DNA of 64,000 nucleotides from Agrobacterium sp. RAC06 (GTDB lineage: Bacteria > Pseudomonadota > Alphaproteobacteria > Rhizobiales > Rhizobiaceae), in assembly GCF_001713475.1 (NCBI RefSeq), contig NZ_CP016499.1, positions 2,108,001-2,172,000 of the forward strand, written 5' to 3'. The position numbers and the translations under genes are program-made. The notes beneath the pieces are model-generated. The model was not told the origin of the DNA. It did not search any database and saw only the letters and a list, made by a program, of their open reading frames with translations. Below, piece by piece: positions 31,141-40,645 of the stretch (position 1 is its first letter; the number at the start of each line of letters is the position of its first letter).

Positions 31141-32175
31141 ATGCCAGCAGTGAATCTCAAAGAATTGTCGCAGATGCTCGGTCTGTCGCAGACGACGATA
31201 AGCCGTGCGCTCAACGGCTATCCGGAAGTGAACGCGGAGACGCGCAGGCGCGTGCTTCAGGCGGCAAAGGAGACTGGCTACCGTCCGAATCGGGCGGCCC
31301 AGCGTCTGGCGACCGGCAAGGCCGGATCCATTGGGCTGATCATGCCGATCTCGCCCGATCATAGCTCGGACATGCACTTCGCCGAATTCCAGAGCGGGCT
31401 CGCCGAAGCCTCGATCGTCCACGACTTCCATTTCGTCATCATGCCGTCACGGGCTGAAGAAGAGGAACAGGCCATCCGCTGGCTCGTCTCAAGCGGCAGT
31501 GTTGATGGTTACTATCTCGCCTATGTGCGCGAGAAAGATCCGCGGATCGCGATGGCGAAATCCTTGTCCCTGCCCTTCATCGTGCACGGTCGATCATCCG
31601 GTCTCGGTCTCGACTACCCCTTCCTCGATGTGGACAACGAAGGCGCCTTTTATGATGCGACACGCTTCCTGCTCCAGCTCGGGCATAAGCGTATTGCCCT
31701 GCTGAATGGACAGGCGGAGCTCGACTTCGCCTGTCGGCGTCGACTTGGAACGGAGAAGGCGCTTGCTGAGAAAGGGCTCCTGCTCGATCCCCGGCACACC
31801 CGGCACAGTTTCATGGGCGACGAGCAGGGCTATCGCGGCATGAAAGAGATCCTGGGCTTGCCCGATCGTCCGACTGCGGTTCTGTGTGCCAGTACCGTGC
31901 TTGCTCTCGGCGCCGTCCGGGCGATGAACGAATTCGGGCTGAAGCTCGGGACCGACATCTCGCTTATCGCCCATGACGACGAGTTGCCGCTGCTGAAACC
32001 GGAAAACTTCTCGACGCCCCTCACCACGACCCGCTCGTCGTTGCGCGCAGCAGGAAAGCGGGTCGGCGAGCGCCTGATTGCAATGATCAACCAGAGCGAA
32101 CCAGCCTTGCCCGAGCAGGAATTGTGGAAGGTGGAACTGGTGGTGCGTGCCTCGACGGGACCGGCGCCGGCCTGA
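31141..32175 (+). CDS. aglR: LacI-family transcriptional regulator of the agl operon
   Basis: LacI/GalR repressor of about 344 residues. The helix-turn-helix and hinge are clear: LKELSQMLGLSQTTISRALN, GYPEVNAETRRRVLQAAKET, GYRPNRAAQRLATGKAGSIG. A sugar-binding core follows, with DYPFLDVDNEGAFYDATRFL and the C-terminal TTTRSSLRAAGKRVGERLI. The start is ambiguous: ATG 31141 has GGGAG only four bases away, while GTG 31150 (MNLKELSQ) has AGAGGA nine bases away and gives the usual N-terminus. It is divergent from aglEFGAK, with operator-like palindromes between. Confidence 0.93.
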   Translation: MPAVNLKELSQMLGLSQTTISRALNGYPEVNAETRRRVLQAAKETGYRPNRAAQRLATGKAGSIGLIMPISPDHSSDMHFAEFQSGLAEASIVHDFHFVIMPSRAEEEEQAIRWLVSSGSVDGYYLAYVREKDPRIAMAKSLSLPFIVHGRSSGLGLDYPFLDVDNEGAFYDATRFLLQLGHKRIALLNGQAELDFACRRRLGTEKALAEKGLLLDPRHTRHSFMGDEQGYRGMKEILGLPDRPTAVLCASTVLALGAVRAMNEFGLKLGTDISLIAHDDELPLLKPENFSTPLTTTRSSLRAAGKRVGERLIAMINQSEPALPEQELWKVELVVRASTGPAPA

Positions 32176-32197
32176 GCACGGCGCCCGGCGTAAGCCG

Positions 32198-33097
32198 TCA
32201 GAAGCGCGGCGCCGCCATGCCTGCCCGACGATGGGCTGCAATCACTGTGTTGGCCATCAGCATGGCAATCGTCATCGGCCCGACGCCGCCCGGAACCGGC
32301 GAGATCGCCTTGGCAACCGGCTTGCATTCGGCAAAGGCGACGTCGCCGACCAGCTTGAACTTGCCCTCGCCCTTCTCCGGAGCCGCAACACGATTGATGC
32401 CGACATCGATGACGGTCGCGCCGGGCTTCAACCAGTCAGCCTTGACCATCTCGGCGCGGCCGACGGCGGCGACCAGGATGTCGGCCTGGCGGGCGAGTTC
32501 CGGCAGGTCGCGGCTGCGAGAATGGCCGATAGTGACTGTGGCATTGGCATTCAGCAGAAGTTGCGCCATCGGCTTTCCGAAGAGGTTCGACCGGCCGATC
32601 ACCAGTGCATTCAGGCCGGACAGGTCGTCACCATGGATCTGGCGGACAAGGATCATGGCACCGGCCGGGGTGCAGGAGAGCAGGCCCGTCTTCAAATCAC
32701 CTGTCGCAAGCTTTCCGGCATTGACGATGTGCAGGCCGTCGACATCCTTTTCCGGCAGGATCGACTGGATCACCGGCTCGCTGTCGAGATGCTTGGGAAG
32801 CGGGAGCTGGACGAGGATGCCATCGATCTCGGGGTCGGCATTGAGCGAGGCGACCAGCGTCATCAGCTCGTCCTGAGATATCTCCTCCGGCAAGGTGTGC
32901 TGGATCGAGTTGAAACCGCACTGCTTGGCCATTCGGCTCTTCGCGCCGACATAGGCGTGACTTGCCGGGTCGTTGCCGATGATGACCACAGCCAGACCGG
33001 GCTTGCGATGGCCGGAGGTCTTGAGCGTCGTCGCTGCTGAGGTTACTGCTTCAATCACCGAAGCAGCGGCTGCCTTTCCATCGATTACCGTGGTCAC
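32198..33097 (-). CDS. folD: Bifunctional methylenetetrahydrofolate dehydrogenase/methenyltetrahydrofolate cyclohydrolase
   Basis: Cytoplasmic one-carbon enzyme of about 299 residues interconverting 5,10-methylene-, methenyl- and 10-formyl-tetrahydrofolate with NADP. The catalytic Lys is in [17 protein letters not shown] (about 51-67); the PGP/GPMT end is [18 protein letters not shown] (about 265-282); [13 protein letters not shown] lies in the NADP domain. I chose GTG 33097 (MTTVIDGKA) with GGGGA nine bases upstream, rather than TTG 33106. It converges on aglR with 22 bases between the stops. Confidence 0.95.
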   Translation of the reverse strand: MTTVIDGKAAAASVIEAVTSAATTLKTSGHRKPGLAVVIIGNDPASHAYVGAKSRMAKQCGFNSIQHTLPEEISQDELMTLVASLNADPEIDGILVQLPLPKHLDSEPVIQSILPEKDVDGLHIVNAGKLATGDLKTGLLSCTPAGAMILVRQIHGDDLSGLNALVIGRSNLFGKPMAQLLLNANATVTIGHSRSRDLPELARQADILVAAVGRAEMVKADWLKPGATVIDVGINRVAAPEKGEGKFKLVGDVAFAECKPVAKAISPVPGGVGPMTIAMLMANTVIAAHRRAGMAAPRF

Positions 33098-33222
33098 TGT
33101 GCACAATCCCCGTCTAGAACTCGCAGCAAGCTAGCGCCAACATGCAGGCGCCGTTTGCCTGTCGCCGTCCTATGCTGTCAAAATGCGGCACATTGCAAGT
33201 GCAGGATTTCGCGGCCCTGGTG

Positions 33223-34044
33223 TCAGCCGGACATCGTTGCCGGCTGACTGAGCCGGTGACGCAGCACATAGGCGAGAAAGACGGGGATGCCGAGCACATA
33301 GCGTCGCCAGAGGCGCGAAGGCTCCCGCCAAAGACGAAACAGCCATTCGGACCTGAGTTGGCGGACCCAGTCAGGCGCACGGGGGACACGTCCCGAGACG
33401 AAGTCGAGCAGTGCGCCAACGCTGATCACGACCCGCGCATGATCGCCGGTCAGATGCCTGTCGACCCATTTTTCCTGCAGCGGCGTGCCCATGGCGACGA
33501 GCAGCAGATCGATGCGGGCCTGCTCAATGCGCTTGAGGATGAATGTCGGATCGGCACGGTCGAAATATCCATCGGAGATTTCGACGAATTCATGCCAGGG
33601 TGTGTGAAGGCGAAAGTTCTTGGCTGCATCCTGCAGCACCTCGGATGTTGCTCCGAGCAGCCCTACCCTGAGCGGCTTCGTGATGAAGGTCAGGGCTGCC
33701 GGGACGAAATCGGTCCCATTCAGGTTGGCCGAGAAGCGGTCTCCGTGCAGGAACTTCGCGGCGATATCGACACCGATGCCATCCGGCAGGACCAGACACC
33801 GACCGAGAACCTCGCGGTAATCGGGGTCCCGCATCATCACATTGGCATTGTTGGCATTGAGGAAGGCGATGTGTGTGAGGCCCGTGTCCTCGGTCAGCTT
33901 TTCCTCAAGAAGGGCGAGCGCTGGCTTCCAGCCCAGGTCGTGGACGGGCATGTCGAGGATCGGGCGTACGGGGACAATCGTTTGCGGAGCCGGGCCAACG
34001 ACGTCGTCAGGCTCTCTCACTGCAGAAAATGACGAAGCTGGCAT
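33223..34044 (-). CDS. WecG/TagA/CpsF-family glycosyltransferase
   Basis: Family GT26 transferase of about 273 residues, which adds N-acetylmannosaminuronate or a related sugar to lipid-linked or exopolysaccharide precursors. Motifs: THIAFLNANNANVMMRDPDY (about 58-77), VLPDGIGVDIAAKFLHG (about 84-100), VGLLGATSEVLQDAAKNF and VAMGTPLQEKWVDRHL (about 190-205), then SVGALLDFVSGRVPRAPDWV. ATG 34044 is preferred; an in-frame GTG at 34086 would add 14 residues. It ends the non-flagellar part and shares orientation with the flagellar genes. Acceptor and sugar cannot be told. Confidence 0.85.
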   Translation of the reverse strand: MPASSFSAVREPDDVVGPAPQTIVPVRPILDMPVHDLGWKPALALLEEKLTEDTGLTHIAFLNANNANVMMRDPDYREVLGRCLVLPDGIGVDIAAKFLHGDRFSANLNGTDFVPAALTFITKPLRVGLLGATSEVLQDAAKNFRLHTPWHEFVEISDGYFDRADPTFILKRIEQARIDLLLVAMGTPLQEKWVDRHLTGDHARVVISVGALLDFVSGRVPRAPDWVRQLRSEWLFRLWREPSRLWRRYVLGIPVFLAYVLRHRLSQPATMSG

Positions 34045-34167
34045 GGAAGGGGTCCCAAGGATTGATACCCAGAACCTATCAGTCACCGCTAAAATTCAGG
34101 TTAAGCTCCGCGCTACAATTCTCATGAGATGATCAATGCGGCGTTCACCATAAGGCCACGCGAATGG

Positions 34168-34707
34168 TCAATGCCCTGAGGATGCCGCCTTTTCCTCAAC
34201 CTTTTCGCCTTCGACGACCGTGGTCTTCTCCATGGGCTTGGAACCACCGTCGGCAGCCTTGCGGGCGGCGTCCTTCGAGACGTAATCGAGCTGCTCGATC
34301 AGCACCTGAGCGATCATACCCTCACCGAGCCTTGCATTCATCTCGGTCTTGATCTGCTCACGAAACGAATTGACGTCGAAGGCGGAGACGTTGCCGATGT
34401 CGACCATCTTGTTGCCAACCAGCAGCGTGAACAGCTGGTCGGTCATCAATTCGGTCGTCGGCAGGTCCTGTCCTTTGAGCTTTTCCTTGTCCATCATGAA
34501 GGAGATGCGGGTCAGGAAATATCCGGTGACATCACCACCGCCGATGACCGGAATGGTGATGGACTCACCGCGAACGAGCTCGAGTGCGGCCGTCTTTGTT
34601 TCTTCCTCGCTCGGGCCGGCAGGGGCTGTCGCCAGATAGATCGAACCGTAGACGGCCCCCAGCGTGACGATGCAGACCCAAAGGCCGATTCCGAGTATCT
34701 TGCCCAT
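34168..34707 (-). CDS. FliL-like membrane protein at the end of the flagellar operon
   Basis: Protein of 179 residues with one N-terminal transmembrane helix (ILGIGLWVCIVTLGAVYGSI, about 4-23) and a periplasmic domain. The domain layout GGDVTGYFLTRISFMMD, TELMTDQLFTLLVG, FREQIKTEMNARLGEGMIAQ and VLIEQLDYVSKD resembles FliL (beta strand, helix, helix, final strand). The true fliL is at 56761, so this would be a second member. It starts in TGATG overlap with the gene before and is the last gene of the flgE-side operon. The FliL relation is my inference from pattern and context. Confidence 0.75.
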   Translation of the reverse strand: MGKILGIGLWVCIVTLGAVYGSIYLATAPAGPSEEETKTAALELVRGESITIPVIGGGDVTGYFLTRISFMMDKEKLKGQDLPTTELMTDQLFTLLVGNKMVDIGNVSAFDVNSFREQIKTEMNARLGEGMIAQVLIEQLDYVSKDAARKAADGGSKPMEKTTVVEGEKVEEKAASSGH

Positions 34708-35072
34708 CAGAACTCGCTGAACTGGAACTGTTCCTGAGAATAGGTGCCGTCACCGTCTGCGTCGCGAACCGCGTTCTTCAGGATGTCGGCAACCGCACGA
34801 ACGGCCGCGAGATGCGCCTCGACGCGACGGGCGTTCAGAGCGAGCTTTTCCTTCAGAACATGGAGCTGCTCGACATAGTTGACCGCGAATTCGCGCGGGT
34901 CCGTGTCACGGAACAGCATGGTCAATTCGTAAAGGCAGCGGCTCTTGTGGGCGTTGGAAACCTTGAAGTCGAATTCCGGATCTTTGCCGATCCGCTCGTT
35001 CTCATTGTCGATGATACGCTCAAGCCGGCTCAGTACCGTCTTCACCCGATATTCGCTTGAAACAAATTCCAT
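34707..35072 (-). CDS. Flagellar-cluster helical protein, FlgN-like candidate
   Basis: Small all-helical cytoplasmic protein of about 121 residues (VLSRLERIIDNENERIG, VLKEKLALNARRVEAHLAAV) ending YSQEQFQFSEF. Its size, heptad-like helices and position directly after flgJ fit a FlgN-type export chaperone for the hook-associated proteins FlgK/FlgL, for which no other gene is seen here; homology is not shown. ATG 35072 has GGG eight bases upstream; a TTG at 35105 overlapping the flgJ stop would add 11 residues. It overlaps the next gene by one base. Confidence 0.7.
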   Translation of the reverse strand: MEFVSSEYRVKTVLSRLERIIDNENERIGKDPEFDFKVSNAHKSRCLYELTMLFRDTDPREFAVNYVEQLHVLKEKLALNARRVEAHLAAVRAVADILKNAVRDADGDGTYSQEQFQFSEF

Positions 35073-35101
35073 GAATTCTGCCCTGTCTTTCGAAAAATCG
35101 A

Positions 35102-35662
35102 TCAATTCTTGTTATCGGTGTCGGCGCCGGCACCCAGGGTGCGGCGCTCCAGATCGGTCACCCAGCTCATGGCGAGCCCGCGATCTGTCTCGTCCGTGGC
35201 AGCATTCACGCTATCTTGTCCGCGCACGCGCTGGAGGGCTTGGTCATACATCTGCTCGGCGATGCCGACGCCGCCGGATTCAGACAGAACCGTGCCGAGT
35301 TGCTCGGCCATCATGCTCTTCCACATCTCGCCGGCATTGCCCTTGCCGTACACTTCCTCGCTCTCGTCCGGCAGCATGCTCTGGACGAAGTTGGTGAGAT
35401 AAACGGCTTCAAAATCGCGGTAGATCTTCGGAGGCTTGCCGACATCCTCGGTCGGTTGCGCCGTCGCTTCGACGCGAGCGGCGTTGGCGCTGCGGTTCAG
35501 AATGTCGACAGTCGCGCCAAAACCTGCGCCCTTCTCGGCGAGACTGGTCGCCATGAAATTCGCCCGGTTGGCTTTCAGTTGTTCCTGAGCAGCGGCAACT
35601 TGTGCCGGATCAGCAGCACGGACAACGTCCAGCACCAGATCGCTTGGAGGAGAAATGGCCAC
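35102..35662 (-). CDS. flgJ: Flagellar rod-binding protein FlgJ (rod-cap domain only)
   Basis: Periplasmic rod-assembly scaffold of 186 residues. The FlgJ N-terminal domain is visible: FEAVYLTNFVQSMLPD (about 84-99), AGEMWKSMMAEQLG and SGGVGIAEQMYDQALQ (about 135-150). The muramidase half found in enterobacterial FlgJ is missing; wall cutting may be done by the separate transglycosylase at 45509. The start is ATG 35662 (MAISPPSDL). It follows the small coiled-coil gene and precedes the FlgN-like candidate. Confidence 0.88.
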   Translation of the reverse strand: MAISPPSDLVLDVVRAADPAQVAAAQEQLKANRANFMATSLAEKGAGFGATVDILNRSANAARVEATAQPTEDVGKPPKIYRDFEAVYLTNFVQSMLPDESEEVYGKGNAGEMWKSMMAEQLGTVLSESGGVGIAEQMYDQALQRVRGQDSVNAATDETDRGLAMSWVTDLERRTLGAGADTDNKN

Positions 35663-35695
35663 GATGACATCCTCGATTTCGGTTCGAGGCGACTA

Positions 35696-36106
35696 TCACT
35701 CCTGAAGCTTGCTGGAGGCTGGTGTGGCAAATTTCAGGTCGATCAGATCATAGATGGCATCGTCATCGCGCTCGCGCTCTTCGTGGTCGCGCGCATCCTT
35801 CATGTTTTCTTCCAGCCGGTCGCCCTTGGCGCGCTCGCGCATCAGCTTCATCTCCTGAACCTGCTGCAGACCGTGCAACTGCTTGTCCGTGTTGGACAGG
35901 CGATCGAAGCGGTCCGCATAGTTCTGGGCGAAAAGCCGGTGCAAGGGATCGAGCGATCCGATGGCATCCATGACCGTGTCCATCGAACGAGCGTTTTCCT
36001 CGATGCGTTGTGCGGTGATGCCCAGATCGCTTTCGGCCATCCGCTCCATGTGACGCTGTACGGCGACGAGACGCTTGAGTTTGTCGGATTTCTTTTGCGG
36101 TCCCAA
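35696..36106 (-). CDS. Flagellar-cluster coiled-coil protein, FliJ-like candidate
   Basis: Strongly charged helical protein of 136 residues (KLKRLVAVQRHMERMAESDL, QVQEMKLMRERAKGDRLEEN, DARDHEERERDDDAIYDL). The predicted long antiparallel coiled coil, size and position next to fliR suit a FliJ-type export-gate stalk protein, and no annotated fliJ is visible in the window. It starts with ATG 36106, 10 bases after fliR. The sequence is too low in specific motifs to be sure; any coiled coil would look similar. Confidence 0.75.
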   Translation of the reverse strand: MGPQKKSDKLKRLVAVQRHMERMAESDLGITAQRIEENARSMDTVMDAIGSLDPLHRLFAQNYADRFDRLSNTDKQLHGLQQVQEMKLMRERAKGDRLEENMKDARDHEERERDDDAIYDLIDLKFATPASSKLQE

Positions 36107-36116
36107 GGCAGCCTCG

Positions 36117-36866
36117 TCAGAAATTGAAGATCATCGGGAAATTCTGGCCGAACTGCATGACCATGGCGGCGATGGTGAAATAGACCAGGAGCAGTCCACC
36201 CATCAGCAGATAAGGGGTCGAGATGTAGAATACGGGTACCTGGGGTGCGAGCTTGTTCACCAGACCGACGGCCACGTTGAACATCAGACCGAAGATCAGA
36301 AATGGGCTCGCCAAACGCAGCATCAGAAGGAAGGTCTGCGTCAGGGTGTCGGTCAGCGTGATCAGCATTTTCTGGCTGTCCGGCATGCCGCCGATCGGCA
36401 TCACCGAATAGGAATCGAACAGCGCGCGAAACACCACATGGTGAAAATCCAACATGAAGAGCATGAGAAGGCCACCGAAAGAGATCAGATTGGTCATCTG
36501 GTTGTCAGGGGTGTCTTCGAGAACGTCTGACGCGCCCGGCGTGTTGAGGCCAATCGCCATCGAGATCGCCGAGCCTGCAAATTGCAATCCGAGCACATAG
36601 AAGCGCGGAACAAGGCCGTACATCATGCCAATCAGGAGTTCCGCGACAATGACGCCGATAAGAGAGGCCCCGCCCCCGGAGACCGTGGGGTACACGGTAT
36701 CGAAGAGCAAAGGCGTCATGGCCAGCGAGATGGCAAAGGCAAGGAAGAACCGCACCGTCATCGAGATACGGGCCGAAGAAAAGCCCGGCAGGGTCATGAT
36801 GCAGGCGCCGATGCGACAGAAAATCGCGATCAGTACCAGCACACTCCCCTGCGGGTCAGAAATCAT
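36117..36866 (-). CDS. fliR: Flagellar export-gate protein FliR
   Basis: Integral membrane component of the flagellar type III export gate, 249 residues with about six hydrophobic helices ([60 protein letters not shown]). The family N-terminal [20 protein letters not shown] is clear. Its ATG overlaps the flhA stop by four bases, showing translational coupling. With FliQ and FlhA just upstream and FliP at 56027, all but FlhB of the gate is in the window. Confidence 0.95.
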   Translation of the reverse strand: MISDPQGSVLVLIAIFCRIGACIMTLPGFSSARISMTVRFFLAFAISLAMTPLLFDTVYPTVSGGGASLIGVIVAELLIGMMYGLVPRFYVLGLQFAGSAISMAIGLNTPGASDVLEDTPDNQMTNLISFGGLLMLFMLDFHHVVFRALFDSYSVMPIGGMPDSQKMLITLTDTLTQTFLLMLRLASPFLIFGLMFNVAVGLVNKLAPQVPVFYISTPYLLMGGLLLVYFTIAAMVMQFGQNFPMIFNF

Positions 36867-38956
36867 GAAATGGAGCCCAGAATCTTGATCTCGATGCCCT
36901 TGGCGAGTTCCACATGTGAAAGGACCGGCAAGGTGGCAAAGAGTCGTTCGATGATCATGCGCACATAGGACCGTGTTTCGGGCGACGTGACAAGGACGAA
37001 GGGCAGGCCCCGGTCCATGAATTCACGGATAACCTGACTTGCCTGTTCGGAGAACTCTTCCAGGCTGCGCGGATCGATGTCGAATTCGACGATCTCGCCC
37101 TTGGCATCGCGCTTCAGCGCCTGGTGGAAGACGAGATCCCACTTGGAGCCGAGACGCAAGACGCGCAGGACACCGTTGTCGGTGAGGTCGCCGCAGAGCT
37201 GCTGGGCCATCCGGACACGCACATGCTCGACGATCTGCTCCGTCTTGCGGACATGCGGCGCGAGTTCGGCGACCGCTTCGAGAATGAGATGCAGGTTGCG
37301 GATCGAGACGCGCTCGGCGAGCAGCAGCTTCAAGACCGCCTGCAGGCCCGAATAGGACATATGCGACGAGCAGATCTCGTCGGCGAGCTTCTTGTACTCG
37401 GGATCCAGGCGATCGATCAGCACCTTGACGTCCTTATAGGACAGGAGCTGTGGCAGGTTGTTGCGGATGACTTCCGAGACATGGGTCAGCACGACCGAGA
37501 CATTGTCGATCGGGTGGAAGCCTTCGCGCTTGAGTTCTTCTGTGAAGGTTTCGAGGACCGAGACCGCCGGCATGCCGAAAGCCGGTTCGCGGATCTCGTC
37601 GCCCGGTACGTTTGGCTTGCGACCAGAGCCTGTCACGACCAGAACTTCGCCGACACGCAGGTTGTTCGACGCGACCGTCGTACCGTGGATACGGATCTGA
37701 TAGGCCTTTTCCGGGATCGCGATATCGTCGGTCACCTTGATTTCCGGCACGACAAAACCGTACTGGCTGGCGAATTTCTTGCGCATCTTGCCAACGCGGA
37801 AGGCGAGTTCCTGATGGGCCCCAAGCAGTCGGGTGGAGACAAGCTTGCCAAGGGCCAGTTCGATCTCGGAGGTCTTGAGAACAGACTTGACCGAATCTTT
37901 CTCGGCTTCCTTGTTCTGGATGACCTTCTTTTCTTCCTGCTCGCGCTTGACCTGATTTTCGGCCTCGAGGCGGCGCGGGATGAGCCAGGCACCGAAGGCC
38001 ATCAGACCACCCAGAACGGTAAACGGGATCAGGGGAAGGCCGGGAACGAGCGCAAGTGCCCCCATCATTGCGGCCGCGACAGACAAGGCACGCGGATAGC
38101 CGCTCAGCTGATTGACCACAGCCTCGTCGGTCGAGCCGGGTGTGCCGCCGCGCGAGACCAGAAGGCCGGCGGCCAGCGAAACGATCAGTGCTGGTACCTG
38201 GGAGACGATGCCGTCACCGACGGAGAGCTTGACGAAGACGTCTGCTGCTTCACCGAGCTCCATGTCATGGCGGAAGTAGCCAATGACAATCCCGCCGACA
38301 ACGTTGATGGCGGTGATGATCAGACCGGCGATCGCGTCGCCGCGGACAAACTTCGAAGCACCATCCATCGCACCGAAGAACGAGCTTTCCTGCTCCAGTT
38401 CACGGCGTCTGTGCTGTGCTTCCTTTTCGTCGATGATACCGGCCGAAAGGTCGGCGTCGATCGACATCTGCTTGCCGGGGATTGCATCAAGGGTAAAGCG
38501 GGCGCCGACTTCCGCGATACGCGTGGCGCCCTTGGTGATGACGATGAAGTTGACGGTGATCAGGATCAGGAAGACGATCAGACCGATGACGAAGTCGCCG
38601 CCCATCACGAGGTTGGAGAAGCCGGCGATCACCCCGCCGGCAGCCCCGTGGCCCTCGTGACCATGTGTTAGAATGACGCGCGTCGTCGCGATGTTGAGCG
38701 ACAGACGGATCATGGTGGCGATCAGCAGGATGGTCGGGAAGGACGAGAAGTCCAGAGGGCGCTGAATCCAGAGCGCGACCATCAGGATCAGGACGGAAAG
38801 CGCAATGGAGAATGCCAGGCCGACATCGATCAGAAAGGGCGGTATGGGCAGAAAGAGGATGCACAGGATCATCACGATCCCGAACGCGAAACCGATGTCA
38901 CGCCCGCTGGGGCTGGCCTTCGGGATTACGAGTGCAGGTGGTTGCGCCATGTCCAT
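36863..38956 (-). CDS. flhA: Flagellar export protein FlhA
   Basis: Largest export-gate protein, 697 residues, usual size. The N-terminal half has about eight helices (from [20 protein letters not shown]); the FHIPEP signature region is [20 protein letters not shown] (about 208-227). The cytoplasmic C-terminal half binds chaperone-substrate complexes and carries [20 protein letters not shown] and [24 protein letters not shown] helices. The start may be ATG 38956 or 38950 (MAQPPAL). It lies 100 bases after fliQ and overlaps fliR by four bases. Confidence 0.97.
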   Translation of the reverse strand: MDMAQPPALVIPKASPSGRDIGFAFGIVMILCILFLPIPPFLIDVGLAFSIALSVLILMVALWIQRPLDFSSFPTILLIATMIRLSLNIATTRVILTHGHEGHGAAGGVIAGFSNLVMGGDFVIGLIVFLILITVNFIVITKGATRIAEVGARFTLDAIPGKQMSIDADLSAGIIDEKEAQHRRRELEQESSFFGAMDGASKFVRGDAIAGLIITAINVVGGIVIGYFRHDMELGEAADVFVKLSVGDGIVSQVPALIVSLAAGLLVSRGGTPGSTDEAVVNQLSGYPRALSVAAAMMGALALVPGLPLIPFTVLGGLMAFGAWLIPRRLEAENQVKREQEEKKVIQNKEAEKDSVKSVLKTSEIELALGKLVSTRLLGAHQELAFRVGKMRKKFASQYGFVVPEIKVTDDIAIPEKAYQIRIHGTTVASNNLRVGEVLVVTGSGRKPNVPGDEIREPAFGMPAVSVLETFTEELKREGFHPIDNVSVVLTHVSEVIRNNLPQLLSYKDVKVLIDRLDPEYKKLADEICSSHMSYSGLQAVLKLLLAERVSIRNLHLILEAVAELAPHVRKTEQIVEHVRVRMAQQLCGDLTDNGVLRVLRLGSKWDLVFHQALKRDAKGEIVEFDIDPRSLEEFSEQASQVIREFMDRGLPFVLVTSPETRSYVRMIIERLFATLPVLSHVELAKGIEIKILGSIS

Positions 38957-39056
38957 TCCATCTCTTCATGAGAAGTCACCCGGAAGACCATGCTTCCGGC
39001 AGTCTGCCTTGAAGAGATAGACGGCGAAGCTTGCGCGAGGGTGTCAGACCGCTCCG

Positions 39057-39323
39057 CTAGAAGCCTGACTGGATCCGCGAGAAAACGAGGTTGCTGAAGA
39101 GATTGATCTGGGCTCCGACGAAAGGCGCCGAGATGCCGATCGTGATCATGATGGCAAGGATCTTCGGCACGAATGTCAGGGTCATTTCCTGGACCTGGGT
39201 CAGCGCCTGGATCAACGCGATGACGACACCGACGATCATGCCGGCGGCCACGGCCGGCCCGGAAGCGATGATGATTGTCCAGATTGCAGCCTGGAGAATG
39301 TCGAGAGCGTCTGCCTCATTCAT
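39057..39323 (-). CDS. fliQ: Flagellar export-gate protein FliQ
   Basis: Two-helix membrane protein of 88 residues, standard for FliQ: MNEADALDILQAAIWTIIIA at the N-terminus, helix AVAAGMIVGVVIALIQALTQ, then VQEMTLTFVPKILAIMITIG, the family signature. It is encoded 58 bases after flgD in the same direction. Confidence 0.95.
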   Translation of the reverse strand: MNEADALDILQAAIWTIIIASGPAVAAGMIVGVVIALIQALTQVQEMTLTFVPKILAIMITIGISAPFVGAQINLFSNLVFSRIQSGF

Positions 39324-39381
39324 GAGACGGTATCCTTTCGGAGTGGCGAATCACGCCTTCCACTCCGAAAGGCCTAGCATG

Positions 39382-39825
39382 TCACGTGCCGCTCGTCGTG
39401 GGCTTGGTCCCGACGCGGACGCCCACGGTGATGGGGATTTCCTTGCCCTCAGCGGTCGTTGCCACCATCGTGTCGCTATAGACGCGAACCGAGGCGATGA
39501 CGCCGGTGGTCTTTTCATCGGCGCTGGTGATGGTCTTGCCGATGTAGGAGGAGGCGTTGCTCAGCGCGTTGCCGGTGATCAACGTCTCGAGGTTCGAGTT
39601 CGTCTGGATCGTCTGCTCGACCTGGGAGAAGGTGGCAAGCTGCGAGATCTGCTCCGTCGCATCCATAGGATTCGTCGGATCCTGGTTCTTCATCTGGGCG
39701 ATCAGGAGCTTCAAGAAGCTATCGTAATCGATCGATGCCTTCTCGGCAGCCTTGCTCGCCGTGCTGCTGGTGGCAGACGATGTCGTCGTGGCCGCAGTGG
39801 TGGCAGCTACACCGTCTACCGCCAT
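39382..39825 (-). CDS. flgD: Flagellar hook-cap protein FlgD (short form)
   Basis: Hook assembly scaffold of 147 residues. The conserved FlgD N-terminal motif is [21 protein letters not shown] (about 34-54, given here in part: [17 protein letters not shown]), followed by [19 protein letters not shown]. It lacks the C-terminal tudor and Ig-like domains of enterobacterial FlgD, as is common in rhizobia. ATG 39825 follows GGAG and overlaps the flbT end by ten bases. Confidence 0.93.
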   Translation of the reverse strand: MAVDGVAATTAATTTSSATSSTASKAAEKASIDYDSFLKLLIAQMKNQDPTNPMDATEQISQLATFSQVEQTIQTNSNLETLITGNALSNASSYIGKTITSADEKTTGVIASVRVYSDTMVATTAEGKEIPITVGVRVGTKPTTSGT

Positions 39826-40265
39826 GGCGCAATCTCCTTGCGGATCTGCTCGATGGTCGCCGGCGTCATTTCCTGGTTGTTCAGGATGCGGTCCTCAATC
39901 GGATAGAGCTGACGGATCGCCTTCAAGGCATCGAAAGCGCGACCGGAGGAGACCATGCCATCGATGCGCTTCAGCTCAGCGAGGATCTCTTCGTTCTCGA
40001 AGCAGGACAGCAGCATGATGACCGACTTGCGGAACATCGCCAGCGACTGATCCTTGCCTTCCGGATTGATCAGCATCATCTGGGCGATGAAGTAGAGCTG
40101 ACGCAGCGGCGTGGTCGCCTGCTCCGGCTGCAGAACGTGGTTCTCGAGCAGGAAAGTGACATCGTTCAGGAACTCGAGGGCAACCTTGCGGTCGACGCGC
40201 AGAACCGCTCCATTGATGAAAATACGTTCGCCCGACTTGAGCGAGATGCGCAAAGTGCTCTTCAT
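39816..40265 (-). CDS. flbT: Flagellar biosynthesis regulator FlbT
   Basis: Post-transcriptional regulator of flagellin, 149 residues. In Caulobacter the FlbT protein acts on the 5' leader of flagellin mRNA to destabilise it until the hook is complete. The N-terminal [20 protein letters not shown] and middle [20 protein letters not shown] are family hallmarks. Its ATG overlaps the flaF stop as ATGA, as usual for flaF-flbT. The four flagellin genes in this window carry leaders with a shared hairpin that could be its target; that link is inference. Confidence 0.95.
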   Translation of the reverse strand: MKSTLRISLKSGERIFINGAVLRVDRKVALEFLNDVTFLLENHVLQPEQATTPLRQLYFIAQMMLINPEGKDQSLAMFRKSVIMLLSCFENEEILAELKRIDGMVSSGRAFDALKAIRQLYPIEDRILNNQEMTPATIEQIRKEIAPWR

Positions 40266-40609
40266 TTAAGTCCATCCCTGATGATGGTTGTCACGTCGAT
40301 GATGCCCTGGAAGTTCTCGGACTCACGCTTGCGGATCCGGTCACACTCTTTCAAAATCCAGATGGCGATGGAAATCAGATTGGCGCGTACTTCGTCGCCG
40401 AGCTGGTTCTCGGGGTTTTGCAGATCTTCGATCAGCCGGATCCAGACCCGGCGGGTATAAAACAGAGCTTCGATCGCCTCGCGGGAGTAGCCCTTCTTTT
40501 CACGGGCCGCGCTCAGAAGCTGGATGCAACGGTCAAGGGCCTGCCGTTCGCGCTCCTTGGCGTCAGCGACGCCATCTTCCATAATCTCGGCATATGAGAA
40601 CTGGTACAT
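40262..40609 (-). CDS. flaF: Flagellar biosynthesis regulator FlaF
   Basis: Small cytoplasmic protein of 115 residues needed for flagellin synthesis or secretion in Caulobacter and rhizobia, working opposite to FlbT. Visible: [56 protein letters not shown], all typical. It lies 36 bases after flgL and overlaps flbT by four bases. Confidence 0.94.
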   Translation of the reverse strand: MYQFSYAEIMEDGVADAKERERQALDRCIQLLSAAREKKGYSREAIEALFYTRRVWIRLIEDLQNPENQLGDEVRANLISIAIWILKECDRIRKRESENFQGIIDVTTIIRDGLK

Positions 40610-40645
40610 TCAGTTGCCCTTCAGGTTCATTTCACCCTTTGCTCA

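Noticed and set aside
35102..35662. flgJ as a truncated pseudogene because the muramidase half is missing
   Set aside because: Single-domain FlgJ is normal in alphaproteobacteria, and a separate transglycosylase is in the cluster.
37124..38671. 515-codon open frame antisense to flhA
   Set aside because: Shadow of a highly conserved gene, with no ribosome site or domain.
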